Source: Lactifluus volemus (taxonomy: Eukaryota > Basidiomycota > Agaricomycetes > Russulales > Russulaceae). Taken from it: DNA of 64,000 bases. Made by a program: the position numbers and the translations under genes. Numbering within the stretch: the stretch's first letter is position 1; every line of letters begins with the position of its first letter. The stretch lies in the NCBI GenBank assembly GCA_022376515.1, contig WTXI01000012.1, positions 806,001 to 870,000 on the forward strand, in the 5' to 3' direction. This document shows, in pieces, positions 37,188 to 48,633 of the stretch. The notes beneath the pieces were generated by a model. It was not told the origin of the DNA. It did not search any database and saw nothing but the letters and a program-made list of their open reading frames with translations.

Positions 37188-37807
37188 TGAAGCGCTTTAC
37201 GGGACTTGATCGCGGAGCAAAGTACGTCTGCTCGTTATGTCACTAGCATTGCACACTGACCAACTGTCGTGTTCATGGCAACCGCTAGAACCTCGAGATC
37301 GCAACACTGAGAAAACCCCCGACTAGCTTATCCTAATCAACACATGGCCGTGTGAGACGCCTATAAGCGAACACGTTTCATCGGATTCCCTGACTATAAT
37401 TTATGGGCGTGATGTCATTTCTCCGTGCATATACTGTACGATTACTATGCCATTTACGTTTACCGTACATACACGAGTCTTGTAAGATAGATTGTGCTCG
37501 TGTGTTTTGTGCCCAAGTTATCCATCGTCCCTCTCTTCAAAAATTGCGTCGTCATGCCCCTCTGCGACTAGCTAAGGATACTCCGCTACATCTTTGCAGG
37601 CTCAGCGATTCCGACTTGTTTAATCATATATACCTCTAGCAGTGGGCGGAATTCACTGGCACGTCGCAAGCAAGGCCCCTGTATGTCATGATGCACAACG
37701 ATTTCGTATTAAATCACTGTAATCGTGTTCGTGTCAACGCTAGGAGGGATTGTCATGGGCTAGACTCGGAAAGAGGCAGCAGATAGAAGCATACCTGAGA
37801 GCTTGCG

Positions 37808-39300
37808 CTAGCGATCAAAGTCCCATGTGACAGGGTGATCAGAATGCTGACGTGCAGCGATGAACTTCTCCAAGGGCTCCTCGAGTTTGTCTCTCCAATC
37901 CATTTCATTAAGGAAGAGGTTTTGAAGTTTGGGTAAAACCTCGATGGCACTTTCTCTAGTGAGTCCTCCCAGCAAAGATACGATGAACCGCTGTATCTTG
38001 CCGGACAAATGCATGGTCCGAACAGCGGTGAATGAGTCGAAAAGTACCACCCACTCAGGATTGTTCATCAGGTCCTCTTCATTGACCAACACCGGAAAGG
38101 ATGCTTTATCTATGATGCTGAGGTCTGTAACGCTGGAAAGTAGAGAGGAAGACTGGGTGCATATTTGTACTAGAGACGTGAGTTGTTGACCTGGCGCGCG
38201 CTGTTCAATCTCCAGCTCCATACAGGAAGGAACTGTCCCCTCTGACTGATCAAGCTGGATGAGGACGGTAGAATGATCAAATGCCACCTTCGCAAGATCG
38301 AACGGTCCGAGCGGCCGTGAGCGAGAGACAGCTTGTCGGATATCAAAGATGGGCTGTGGGAAGAACCTGATCAGAAGTATTTTGATTTGAGGGACATTGA
38401 TTCGAGCGAGGAGGTCCTCCAAGTACTCGTTGAGACCACGAAAGTGGAAGGTTGTGAGAGCAGGAAGGTGAGCGTAGGTGAGCGGAAGAGACCTAGGTAG
38501 ATCTCGAATTGTCCCGGTTTCTTCTTTTTGAGCTCGATGATAAGTCTCGTCAGCCTGGTCAGGGAGGAGAGGCTTATCGCCATCGATTCGGGTGAAATAT
38601 CACCCAAATAGGGTATATTATGAAGGCAGAGCTCGGAAAGGTCTTTGCAGGACAAAAGAAGTTGTGGCAAAGTCGGAAATGCAACGCCATTCAAAGAGAG
38701 TGATCGTAGATTTGGGGCGGATCCACCTAAGAACGTAACGGGAAGCACCGGCGCAACGCCTTTACCGACAAGTCGAAGTTGTTTAAGGGCAGGGAATGGA
38801 TTCCCCATCACCGTGACCAATCTCTCAAAATTTGAGTATAATGATGGAACGAAGTCGAGATAGCATACGCGGTCGCGATGCTCGAGTGCAGCGATGATGT
38901 TATCCCCAAAATGATAAGATCTAATCTCGATAGGAAAGGGCGGCCAGACATCCAACGTCTTCCTCACAGGAGTACGATCTGTGCAGTAAAGGCGTAGGTC
39001 AAGACCGAGTGGGGATGACAACACAACGTATCGCCATCGTCGGCATACGTGCACCAGTTTATACCATGTATATGCCCACAGTCTCGACCAAAAATATGGC
39101 GCCTCCATGGCAGCCACTCTGCAGCAGTTGAATATCTCGAGGAGGACTTCATCCGGGAGTGCTTTGATTGTCACACGTGGTGGGGAAATCTCCCAGTCAG
39201 CTACATCAGAGGTAAGTGATCATTCCTTGTATTAAGCGTAAGCAGAAGACATACGATTCCTTCCAGCGCCTTGCCATAGTACAGGACTTTGAAAGGCCAT
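37808..39300 (-). pseudogene. F-box protein, module 1, one-base frameshift
   Basis: Homologous along its length to the intact copy in module 2. Exon 1 is probably 39300-39255, joining in phase 1 to an acceptor just before 39190. The F-box reads L-P-D-E-V-L-L-E-I-F, with Y-K-L-V-H-V-C-R-R-W-R-Y after it. Near 38523-38529 the coding strand has five As where module 2 has six, so the frame is lost; the second half is open again from about 38460 to the stop at 37808. Exon 1 is shorter than in the other modules. As read it cannot make the full protein. Confidence 0.75.
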
Positions 39301-39659
39301 CTATTGTGATCGGAGGAACGCCAGACTCGGAGTTTCTGGATAGTGGTGAGTCTGTTCAACACAGGTTGGTCACACTCATGTCACGTTTTACCCAAGACGC
39401 GAAACATCACCAAATCCGGATAAAGATCACCGTCACGTTGTATATCACTGGAACCATGAATAGCCCGCGCCGAACATTCCTTCTCCGTTAAAGGAAAATA
39501 TAATAAAGTCTTCTCTTCAACATTCCGAAATGCAAGGAACAACTTCTTCTTAGATACCCAGGTTACACAACGACACTCGGAGTACTTTATGAGCATATCA
39601 ACGTAGTCGCTGACTACGAGACTCGAGAAACGACGACAAGAGTTTAGGAGAAAACGACT

Positions 39660-40555
39660 TGTTTTCTGAAACTGGTGACGTAGGCCGCAATATTCGCCGT
39701 GGCGCTGATATCAATATTCACCAGGAGACAGTCTTCCTATTGAGCGGTGGTTGTCCTTCTCAAATGTCCTCATCGACGCCTGCGATCTCCTTTGCAATCC
39801 ACGCCGTATCGGTACTTCATTCCCCTGCCAGGGCACCATGTCGCCTTCTATCACCTCGATTTTGGTCAAACTGCTCTTAAAGTGCACCTTGATCGACGCC
39901 TCACAACGTATCATCCATATCGTCTGTCCCTCTCTCAACAAACCCTGGAGGTGGCAGTCTGTTCAAAATCCCGAATCTTGGTCCCGTTCGTAAGAACCTG
40001 CCTTGGAAGCATTTGCCGCCGTCTTGGCGCTGGCTGTCCGTGTACGCGTTCGTCGACGTGCTCATATCACGTCGTCACCTTGATCGGACGAATCGTCGTC
40101 TTTCGCCAGCCAGCCTCGCATTGGCCACCCCTTCATGCGTCGACTGTGGATGTCCACTTTGATTAGAGTGTTTTTGAGCTACCGTTGACACCAGGCCCTC
40201 CGACACGTCTTAACCGTCTTTGAGGCACATCCAGGTGGGGCACTCCTGGGACTGTCCGGTGCGTTCATGGGGCGCATTCGGTGTGTCCGCCGTGCTCTAT
40301 CATGTCGGGCTGTGGGGGCTCGGGGGAAGGGTATGGAATTCAGCACCGCCGGGGGGTTTCTTCCTCTACATGGATCTCGGCGTCGTCATGGAGGAGGTAT
40401 TTAAGAAAACGACCGGGTTGTGCGTGCGAGTTTCCATGGTTGGCCATGGACCATGCTGTGGACTCTCATATGGGGCACGCTCATGCTCGATGTCGGGTGG
40501 GCTCGACATGAGACGTTTGTAAAATCACTTCTTCTCCGATCGACTTCGACTCTGA
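39660..40555 (+). pseudogene. Decayed MBOAT/wax-synthase-like membrane acyltransferase, module 1
   Basis: Fragments in different frames resemble the basidiomycete wax-synthase family (MBOAT-type acyltransferases moving acyl groups onto alcohols or terpenoids). The I-G-T-S-F-P region is near 39810, and W-H-Q-A-L-R-H with V-S-A-V-L-Y-H-V-G-L-W-G near 40170-40320, the histidine being the expected catalytic one. A terminal membrane hairpin lies near 40440-40520. No single frame covers the gene and no start region is preserved. Confidence 0.6.
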
Positions 40556-41284
40556 AAAGTGTCGATACCGTCATCGCCCTCTCGGGGACGTGACAAATAC
40601 TGTGAACCTGGTCTATAAATCTGAGTGTTTGTGCAGCGCTGCGGGAACGGACTCGATCTTTGGAGCAAAGTACGTTCTGCTCGTTTATGTCACTAGCAAT
40701 GCACACTGACCAACTTCCGTGTTCATGGAGACCGCTAGAACCTCGATATCGCAACCCTGAGGGGCCCGATAAGCTTATCCTAATCAACATGGCCGTGTGA
40801 GACGCCTTTCTGTACGATTACTATGCCATTTACGTTTACTGAACATATACTGTGATCCCGTGACATGAGACTTAGATAGCTTGTGCCTGTGTGTTGTTAT
40901 TCATCGTCCCTCTCTTCAATTTTTTCATCGTCATGCCTCTCTGCGACTAGCGAAGGATACTCCGCTATGTCTTCGTACGCCCAGCGATTCCGACTTGCAT
41001 AATCATATAAATATTGTCATTAGACTCGTTACCCCAATCATACTAGTAGGTTAAGGCCATCCTCGTCCACGCTGACACAACAATACGAATGTGCCATTAC
41101 CTCCAGCAGTGGGCGGAATCCACTGGCGCGTCGCAAACATGGCCTCTGTATGTCATGATGCACAACGATTTCGTATTAGATTACTGTGATCGTGTTCGTG
41201 TCAACGCTAGGAGGGATTGTCATGGGCTAGACTCGGAAAAAGGCAGCAGATAGAAGCATACCTGACAGCAACGATTAACTTGCG

Positions 41285-42852
41285 CTAGCCATCAAAGCCC
41301 CATGTGACAGGGTGATCAGAATGCTGACGTGCAGCGATGAACTTCTCCAAGAAGGGCTCCTCGAGTTGGTCTCTCCAATCCATTTTACGAAGGTAGAGGT
41401 TTTGAAGTTTGGGTAACACCTTGGTGGCACTTTCTCTAGTGAGTCCTCCCAGCAAATATATGATGGACCACTGAATCTCGCCGGACAAACGCAGGGTCCG
41501 AGCAGCAGTGAATGAGTCGAAAAGTACCAACCACTGAGGGTTGTTCATCCTATCTATAAACGCCGAAAAGGACGGGCTATCTATGATGTTGAGCTCTGTA
41601 ACGCTGGAAAGTAGAGAGGAAGACTGGGTGCATATTTGGACTAGAGACGAGAGTCGGAGTCGTTGACCTGGCGCGTGCTGTCCAATCTCCAGCTCCATTA
41701 TGGAAGGTGCTGCCCCCTCTGACTGAGCAAGTTGGATGAGGACGGTAGAATGGTCAAATTCCACCTTGGCACGATCGAATGGGCCGAGCGATTGTGAATG
41801 AGAGATGAATTGTCGGATATCAAAGACGGGCTGCAAGAAGAACTTGATAAAGAGTATTTTGATTTGGGGAGTATCGATTCGAGCCACGAGGTCCTCCAAG
41901 TACTCGTTGAGACCACGAAAGTGGAAGGTCGTGAGAGCAGGAAGGTGAGCGTGGGTGAGCGGAAGAGACTTAGGTAGATCTCGGATTGTCCCGGTTTCTT
42001 CTTTTTTGAACTCGATCATTAGGCTCGTCAGCCTGGTCAGGGAGGAGAGGCCTATAGCCAACGCCTCGGGTGAAATATAACCAAGATAGGGTATATTATG
42101 AAGGCAGAGCTCGGAAAGGTCTTTGCAGGACAGAAGAAGTTGAGGCAAGGTCGGAAATGCAACGTTATCCAAAGTGAGTGATAGGAGATTTGGGGCGGAT
42201 CCACCTAAGAACGTAACGGGAAGCACCGGCACACGGTCAAACGCGCCTCTACCGACAAGTCGAAGTTGTAAAAGGGCAGGCAATGGATCCCGCATCACTG
42301 TGACCAATCTCTCAAAATTTGAGTATGATGATGGATAGAGACCGAGATTGCATACGCGGTCGCGGTGCTCGAGTGCGGCCATGATGTTATCCTCCAAATG
42401 GTGAGATATAATATCGATAGGAAAGGGCGGCCAGACGTTCAACATATTCCTCACAGAAGTACGATCTGTGCAGTAAAGGCGAAGGTAAAGACCGAGTGGG
42501 GATGAAAACACGACGTATCTCCATCTTTGGCATACGTGCACCAGTTGATGCCATGTATTTGCCCACCGCCCCGACCACAAATGTGGGGCCTTCATGGAAG
42601 CCACTCTGCAGAAGTTGAATATCTCGAGGAGGATCTCATCCGGGAGCGATTTGATCGTCACACGTGGTGGGGAAATCTCCGCGTCAGCTACATCACGGAC
42701 GTTAAGTGATCATTCATTGTATGAAGCGTAAGTAGAAGACGTACGATTCCTTCCAGCAGCGTTCGACACACCTTTCCGTAGTACATTCCATTTTTTTCGT
42801 ATGCATCCCGAAAGGAGCGACCATTCCATAGTACAGGCTTTTGAAAGGCCAT
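41285..42852 (-). CDS. F-box protein, module 2, intact, about 499 aa
   Basis: The only member of the tandem set that reads through. Inferred exon 1 is 42852-42745 (36 codons), exon 2 is 42676-41285 with the stop; the join is in phase 0 using the acceptor GCGGAG. The F-box spans L-P-D-E-I-L-L-E-I-F to W-H-Q-L-V-H-V-C-Q-R-W-R-Y, followed by leucine-rich segments (A-P-N-L-L-S-L-T-L, L-S-E-L-C-L-H-N-I) and a conserved end, H-S-D-H-P-V-T-W. It probably recruits a protein to an SCF ubiquitin ligase; the partner cannot be told. Exon 1 uses a different phase from modules 1 and 3, so its splicing is the weakest part. Without exon 1, a near-cognate GTG precedes T-I-K-S-L-P-D-E. Confidence 0.8.
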
Positions 42853-43204
42853 CTATTGTGATCGGAGGCGGAGGAAACGCCAGAACTCACCGTCGGAGCT
42901 TCTGGATAGTGACAGGTTGGTCACACCCATGTCACGTTTTACCACCAAATCCGGTGGTGGATCATGATAGAGGTCAGTATCAGTACCGTACTATATCACT
43001 GGAACCATGAATAGCTCGCGACGAAAATTCTTTCTCCGTTGAGGGAAATTACAATAAAGTATTCTCTTCAACATTCCATGGATGCAGTACTGAAACGCAA
43101 GAAACAACTTCTTGTTAGATACCAGGTTACACAGCGACATTTGGAGTACTTTATGAACATATCAACGTAGTAGCTGACCACGAGACTCCGAAAGGGAGAA
43201 AACG

Positions 43205-44080
43205 ACTTGTCTTCAGAAATTGGTGATGTAGGCCGCAATATTCTCCGTGGCGCTGATATCAATCGAACGGATATTCACCTCATCGACGCCTGCTATCTCC
43301 TTTGCAATCCACGCCGTATCGGTACTCCATTCCCCCGCCATAGCACCATCACGTCGCCCTCTATCGCCTCGATTTTCGTCAAACTGCTCCTAAAAGTGCA
43401 CCTCGAGAGACGCCTCATGAATATATCATCCATATCGTCTGTCCCTCTGTCAACCAACCCCGGAGGTGGCAGTCTGTTCAAAACCCCGAATCTTGGTCCC
43501 GTTCGTAAGAACCTGCCTTGGAAGCATTTGCCGCCGTCCTGGCGCTGGCTGTCCGTGTACGCATCCGTCGACGTGCTCATATCACGTCGTCACCTTGATC
43601 GGACGAATCGTTGTCTTTCGCCAGCCAGCCTCGCATTGGCCACCCCCTTCATGCACCGACCGTGGATGTCCACTTCGATTAGAGTGTTTTTGAGCTACCG
43701 TTGACACCAGGCCCTCCGACACGTCTTAACCGTCTTTGGGGCACATCCAGGTGGGGCACTCCTGAGACTGTCCGGTGCGTTCATGGGGCGCACCCGGTGT
43801 GTCTACCGTGCTCTATCATGTCGGGCTGTGGGGGCTCAGGGGAAGGGTATGGAGTTCAGCACCGCCGGGGGGTTTCTTCCTCTACATGGATCTCGGCGTC
43901 GTCATGGAGGACGTATTTAAGAAAACGACCGGGTTGCGCGTGCGAGCTTTCCTTGGTTAGTCATAGCCTCATAGGCCATGCTGTAGACACTCATATGGGG
44001 CATGCTCATGCTCGACGGGTGGGCTCGACATGAGACGTTTGTAAAATCACTTCGTCTCCGATCGAGTTCGACTCTGAAAA
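43205..44080 (+). pseudogene. Decayed MBOAT/wax-synthase-like acyltransferase, module 2
   Basis: Same remnant as in module 1 and similarly broken. The N-P-R-R-I-G-T-P-F segment is at about 43305-43335, and the Y-H-V-G-L-W-G-L block, with the putative catalytic histidine, at about 43810-43835. A 165-codon frame at 43207-43704 mixes homologous and out-of-frame sequence, so it should not be read as a protein. Confidence 0.6.
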
Positions 44081-44769
44081 TGTCGATACCGTCATCGCCC
44101 TCTCAGGAACGTGGCAACACTGAGGAACCCCCGACTAGCTTATCCTAATCGACATGACCATGTGAGACGCCTTTCTATAAGCAAACACGTTTCATCGGAT
44201 TCCCTGACTATATATAATTTATGGGCGCGATGTCATTTCTCCGTACATATACTGTGATCCCATGTGATGAGACTATAAGATAGCTTGTGTTTGTGCGTTT
44301 TGTGCCCAAGTTATTCATCGTCCCACTCTTCATTTTTCGTTGTCGTGCCTCCCTGCGACTAGCTAAAGATACCCCGCTACGTCTTTGCACGCCCAGCGAC
44401 TCCGACTTGTATAATCATATAAATACTGTCATTAGACTCATTACCCCAGTCATACTAGTACTCACACCCCGTTTTCATGAATACCCCGCTTCATCTTCTG
44501 GGTTGTACATGTCCTTTAACAACGATACGGTGTTATAAGAGTAGGTTAGTCCATACTGACACAACAATACAAATGTGCCATTACCTCTAGCAGTGGGCGG
44601 AATCCACTGGCACGTCGCAAGCAAAGCCCCTGCATGTCATGACGCACAAAGGATTCGTATTAAATTACTGTGATTGTGTTCGCGTCAACGCTAGGACAGA
44701 ATTGTCATGGGCTAGACTCGGAAAAAGGCAGCAGATAGGAGCATACCTGACAGCACCGATTAGCTTGCG

Positions 44770-46332
44770 CTAGCGATCAAAGTCCCATGTGACAGGGTGA
44801 TCCGAATGCTGACGTGCAGCGATGAACTTTTCCATGGGCTCCTCGAGTTGGATTCGCCAATTCATTTTACGAAGGTAGAGGTTTTGAAGTTTGGGTAACG
44901 CCTCGATGGCACTTTCTCTAGTGAGTCCTCCCAGCAAATATACAATGAACCACTGTATCTTGCCGGACAAACGCAGGGTCCGAGCAGCAGTGAATGAGTT
45001 GAAAATTCCCAGCGACTGAGGATTGTTCATCAGGTGCGCCCTATTGATAAACACCGTCCAGGATGCGTTATCTATGATGTTGAGCTCTTTAACGCTGGAA
45101 AGTAGAGAGGAAGACTGGGTGCATATTTGGACTAGAGACTCGACTTGGAGTTGTTGACCTGACGTGCGCTGTCCAATCTCCAGCTCCATTATGGAAGGAG
45201 CTGCCCCCTCTGACTGAGCAAGCTGGATGAGGACGGTAGAACAGTCAAATTCCACCTTGGCACGGTCGAATGGTCCGAGCGACCGTGAATGAGATATAAC
45301 TTGTCGGATATCAAAGACGGGCTGCAGAAGGAACTTGATAAAGAGTATTTTGATTTGAGGGGTATTGATTCGAGCCAGGAGGTCCTCCAAATACTCGTTG
45401 AGACCACGAAAGTGGAAGGTCGTGAGAGCAGGGAGGTGAGCGTGGGTGAGCGGAAGAGACCTAGGTCGATCTCGGATTGTCCCGGTTTCTTGTTTTTCGA
45501 ACTCGATGATAAGTCTCGTCAGCCTGGTCAGGGAGGAGAGGCTTTTGGCCATCGATTCGGGTGAAATATCACCCAAATAGGGTATATTATGAAGGCAGAG
45601 CTCGGAAATGTCTTTGCAGGACAAAAGAAGTTGGGGCAAGGTCGGAAATGCAACGCTATCCAAAGTGAGTGATAGTAGATTTGGGGCGGATCCACCTAAG
45701 AACGTAACGGGAAGCACCGGCGCAACGCCTTTACCGACAAGTCGAAGTCGTTTAAGGGCAGGGAATGGATTCCCCATTACTGTGACCAATCTCTCAAAAA
45801 TTGGGTATGATGATGGATAGAGACCAAGATTGCAAACACGGTCGCGGTGCTCGAGTGCGGCCATGATGTTATCCCCCAAATGGAGAGATCTAATCTCGAT
45901 AGGAAAGGGCGGCCAGACATCCAACATATTCCTCACAGAAGTACGATCTGTGCAGTAAAGGCGTAGGTAAAGACCGAGTGGGGATGACAACACGACGTAT
46001 CGCCATCGTTGGCATACGTGCACCAGTTTATGCCATGTATTTGCCCATCCCCCGACCACAAATGTGGCGCCTTCATGGAAGCCACTCTGCAGAAGTTGAA
46101 TATCTCGAGGAGGATCTCATCCGGGAGCGCTTTGATTGTCATACGTGGTAGGGAAATCTCCACGTCAGCTACATCACGGAGCTAAGCATCATTCAATGTA
46201 TCAGGCGTAAGCAGAAGACGTACGATTCCTTCCAGCAGCGTTCGACACGCCTTTCCGTAGTACATTCCATTTTTTTCGTATGCATCCCCGAAAGGAGCGG
46301 CCATTCCATAGTACAGGCTTTTGAAAGGCCAT
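44770..46332 (-). pseudogene. F-box protein, module 3, one-base frameshift in the F-box
   Basis: The main frame runs from about 46059 to the stop at 44770 and closely matches module 2. Upstream, the start of the F-box (L-P-D-E-I-L-L-E-I-F-N-F-C-R) is in another frame: near 46045-46055 one base is missing relative to module 2, between L-W-S-G and W-A-N-T-W-H. Exon 1 (from ATG 46332) has one base more than module 2 and so ends in phase 1. It would join the acceptor CTGACGTGG upstream of 46155 in frame. The split inside the F-box argues against function as read. Confidence 0.75.
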
Positions 46333-46699
46333 CAATTGTGATCGGAGGCGGAGGAACGCGGACTCGCCGTCGGAGCTTCTGGATAGTAACGGGTTGGTCA
46401 CACCTATGTCACGTTTTACTCAACTACTGTCACCAAATCCGTTGGTGGATAAGGTCAGTTTCACTGTATATCAGTACAGTACTATATCACCGGAACCATG
46501 AATAGCCCGCGACGAACATTCTTTCTCCGTTGAGGGAATATCTTCAACATTCCAGGGATGCAGAACTGAAACGCAAGGAACAACCTCTTGTTAGATACCC
46601 AGGTTCAAGTTACAGTGGCACAGCGACACTGGGAGTACTTTATGTCATATCAACGCATTCGCTGACTACGACACTCAAGAAACGACGAAAGGAAGTTTA

Positions 46700-47492
46700 G
46701 GACTTGTTTTTCTTGGCGCTCATATCGATGGAACGGACATTCACCTCATCGACGCCAACGATCTCCTTTGCAATCCACGCCCTATCGGTACTTCATTCCC
46801 CGCCAGGGCACCATGTCACGTCAATTTTGGTCGAACTGCTCCTAAAGTGCGCCTTGATCGACGCCTCACAATGTATCATCCATATCGTCTGTCCCTCCCT
46901 GGAGGTGGCAGTCTGTTCAAACCCCGAATCTTGGTCCCGTTCGTAAGAACAGCCTTGGCAGCACTGGCATTTGCCGCCGTCTGGGGCTGGCTGTCCGTGT
47001 ACGCGTCCGTCGACGTACCACTGGCATTTAACGTCGCCACCTTGATCGGACGAATTGTCGTCTTTTGCTAGCTAGCCTCGCATTGGCCACCCTTCATGCG
47101 ATCTCCACTTCGATCAGAGAGTTTTGGAGCTACCGTTGGCACCAGGCCCTCCGACACTTCTTCACCGTCTTTGGGGCACGTCCAGGTGGGGCACTCCTGG
47201 GACTTCCAGGTGCGATCATGGAGCGCCTTCTGTGTGTCCGCCGTGCTCTATCATGTCGGGCTGTGGGGGCTTGGGAAGGGTATGGAATTCAGCATCGCTG
47301 GGGGGTTCTTCCTCTACATGGGGGTCGGCGTCATCATGGAGGAGAAAACGACCGGGTTGCGCGTACGAGGTTTCCTTGGTTGGTCATGGGCCATGCTGTG
47401 GACACTCCTATGGGGCATGCCCATGCTCGACGGGTGGGCTCGACATGAGACGTTTGTAAATCACTTCTTCTCCGATCGAGTTCGACTCTGAA
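46700..47492 (+). pseudogene. Decayed MBOAT/wax-synthase-like acyltransferase, module 3 (best preserved 3' end)
   Basis: The C-terminal third is open from about 47225 to the stop at 47489-47491. It shows V-S-A-V-L-Y-H-V-G-L-W-G-L-G, G-G-F-F-L-Y-M-G-V-G and A-M-L-W-T-L-L-W-G, a membrane-hairpin end as in wax-synthase-like MBOAT enzymes. Upstream parts (about 46740-46960) are homologous to the other modules but broken. The better-preserved end suggests this copy decayed last or was partly corrected by conversion. Confidence 0.6.
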
Positions 47493-48401
47493 ATTGTCGA
47501 TACCGTCATCGCCCTCTCGGGAAAGAAATACCTGATTTTGGGATGTGCATCGATATCAATATTTGCCTCAGCTTATCTTTTTTGCGTAAAACGTTTCGTG
47601 TTTTTGTTTTTTTTAGGTCCAATTGCCGACACTAGATTAAAAATGGACCGCTACACTATACCCATTCTTCCCCGTGCAACTGCTATTGTCTAAAGCAAAT
47701 TACTGCAGACTTGTCGGGGTTTGCGTGATGAAGCTCAATTAAGGTTCTGGTATAGGGTATTAAAAAAAAACCAATTCGTCAACGATCTATCGCAGGGCCT
47801 GGGCGAGGACGAAGGAGCTGCGTGGCAAGTACGAGAGGTTTCCACATTGACGCGGGGGATCGAGAACATGAAGAAATACAAAGCAAAGACCGTGCTTAAC
47901 TATGTAGAACGCATTTATGTAGCTCAAGTCGAGGTCACGGTGTGGTGCGTTGTTTGGACGCGGCAGGTCCACGCTCCACCTTTATACCTGCAGGTTCGAC
48001 TCGGAGAAGCGCACCCACGCACAAGTAAATTTAGAACGCAAAAGACAATTGAGACCGTGAGAGAAGGCATAGATTTGGTTATGCACTCTACGACGGGTAG
48101 GACGATATATTCAATCCTAGCTAAACCTTCTCCAAACCAGCAGCAGGGTTAAAATTCCTGGATTTTTTTTTTAATGGGTACAGTACTGCATTATTCAGTG
48201 ACTTTTAGTGATACAGTAGATGAGCCACTGTTTGCACCCGACGGGATCAATCACACCCACGTTGCCAAGAAGCTTACAGGTCAGCGCATAATTGAGCCGC
48301 ACAATTCCGGCAGGATCTGGGGTCGAGCCTCCTGCTCGTACGACTTCTTTGTGGATGTCAGCACCATTAGACAAGGCATGCGAGTATAATAGTGGTTGTG
48401 G
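47493..48401. other. Intergenic region with one unsupported open frame
   Basis: Between the last module and the inverted-repeat arm. A 143-codon plus frame at 47721-48152 lacks an ATG at its start and shows no known domain. Its internal M-K-K-Y-K-A-K stretch and even composition leave open that it is an exon of an unrecognised or dead gene. Nothing else identified. Confidence 0.4.
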
Positions 48402-48633
48402 TTGAATGACCTCTCAAGGTGGCTGAACCAATAGCCATAGTCACGTGATCGCGCGTGGACCTCGGTTCGGTTCTACGACTGCGGTCGTAGCTTGCCCTAC
48501 TAGTCATTCAATGTCGGTGTGTGCCCACAACCAATACCCATAAAAGGCCACACCCTAGGCTAGCCCAGGTATATAAGAACCAGGTGTGTCAAATGTGGCG
48601 AGACTCACGTCCAACCATCACTCTTCTCACTGT
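48402..48633 (+). promoter_or_regulatory. Promoter of the left FunK1 kinase: palindrome and TATA box
   Basis: A TATATAAG box is at 48570-48577, about 60 bases upstream of the ATG. A hairpin-forming repeat CTACGAC-TGCG-GTCGTAG lies at 48473-48490 and a CACGTGA box at 48442-48448. All three are kept in the right arm's promoter, suggesting real regulatory use. Confidence 0.6.

Larger units (their letters stand above)
37190..47500. repeat. Three tandem modules of about 3.47 kb (F-box gene plus decayed acyltransferase)
   Basis: The same order recurs three times: a spacer block, an F-box gene on the minus strand, then a wax-synthase-like remnant on the plus strand. The marker AGTGGGCGGA occurs at 37641, 41108 and 44592, giving spacings of 3,467 and 3,484 bases. 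Module borders are roughly 37.2, 40.6, 44.1 and 47.5 kb. The end of the first F-box gene (around 37160-37300) is repeated at about 40600-40760, so the duplicated unit overlapped its 3' end. The spacer blocks also match one another. Confidence 0.85.

Noticed and set aside
43207..43704. 165-codon protein in module 2
   Set aside because: Parts resemble wax-synthase-like enzymes but in alternating frames when compared with modules 1 and 3, so it is a remnant, not a gene.
37808..47492. Treating each F-box and acyltransferase pair as a functional two-gene cluster
   Set aside because: The acyltransferase member is broken in all modules and the F-box member in two of three, so co-function cannot be supported here.
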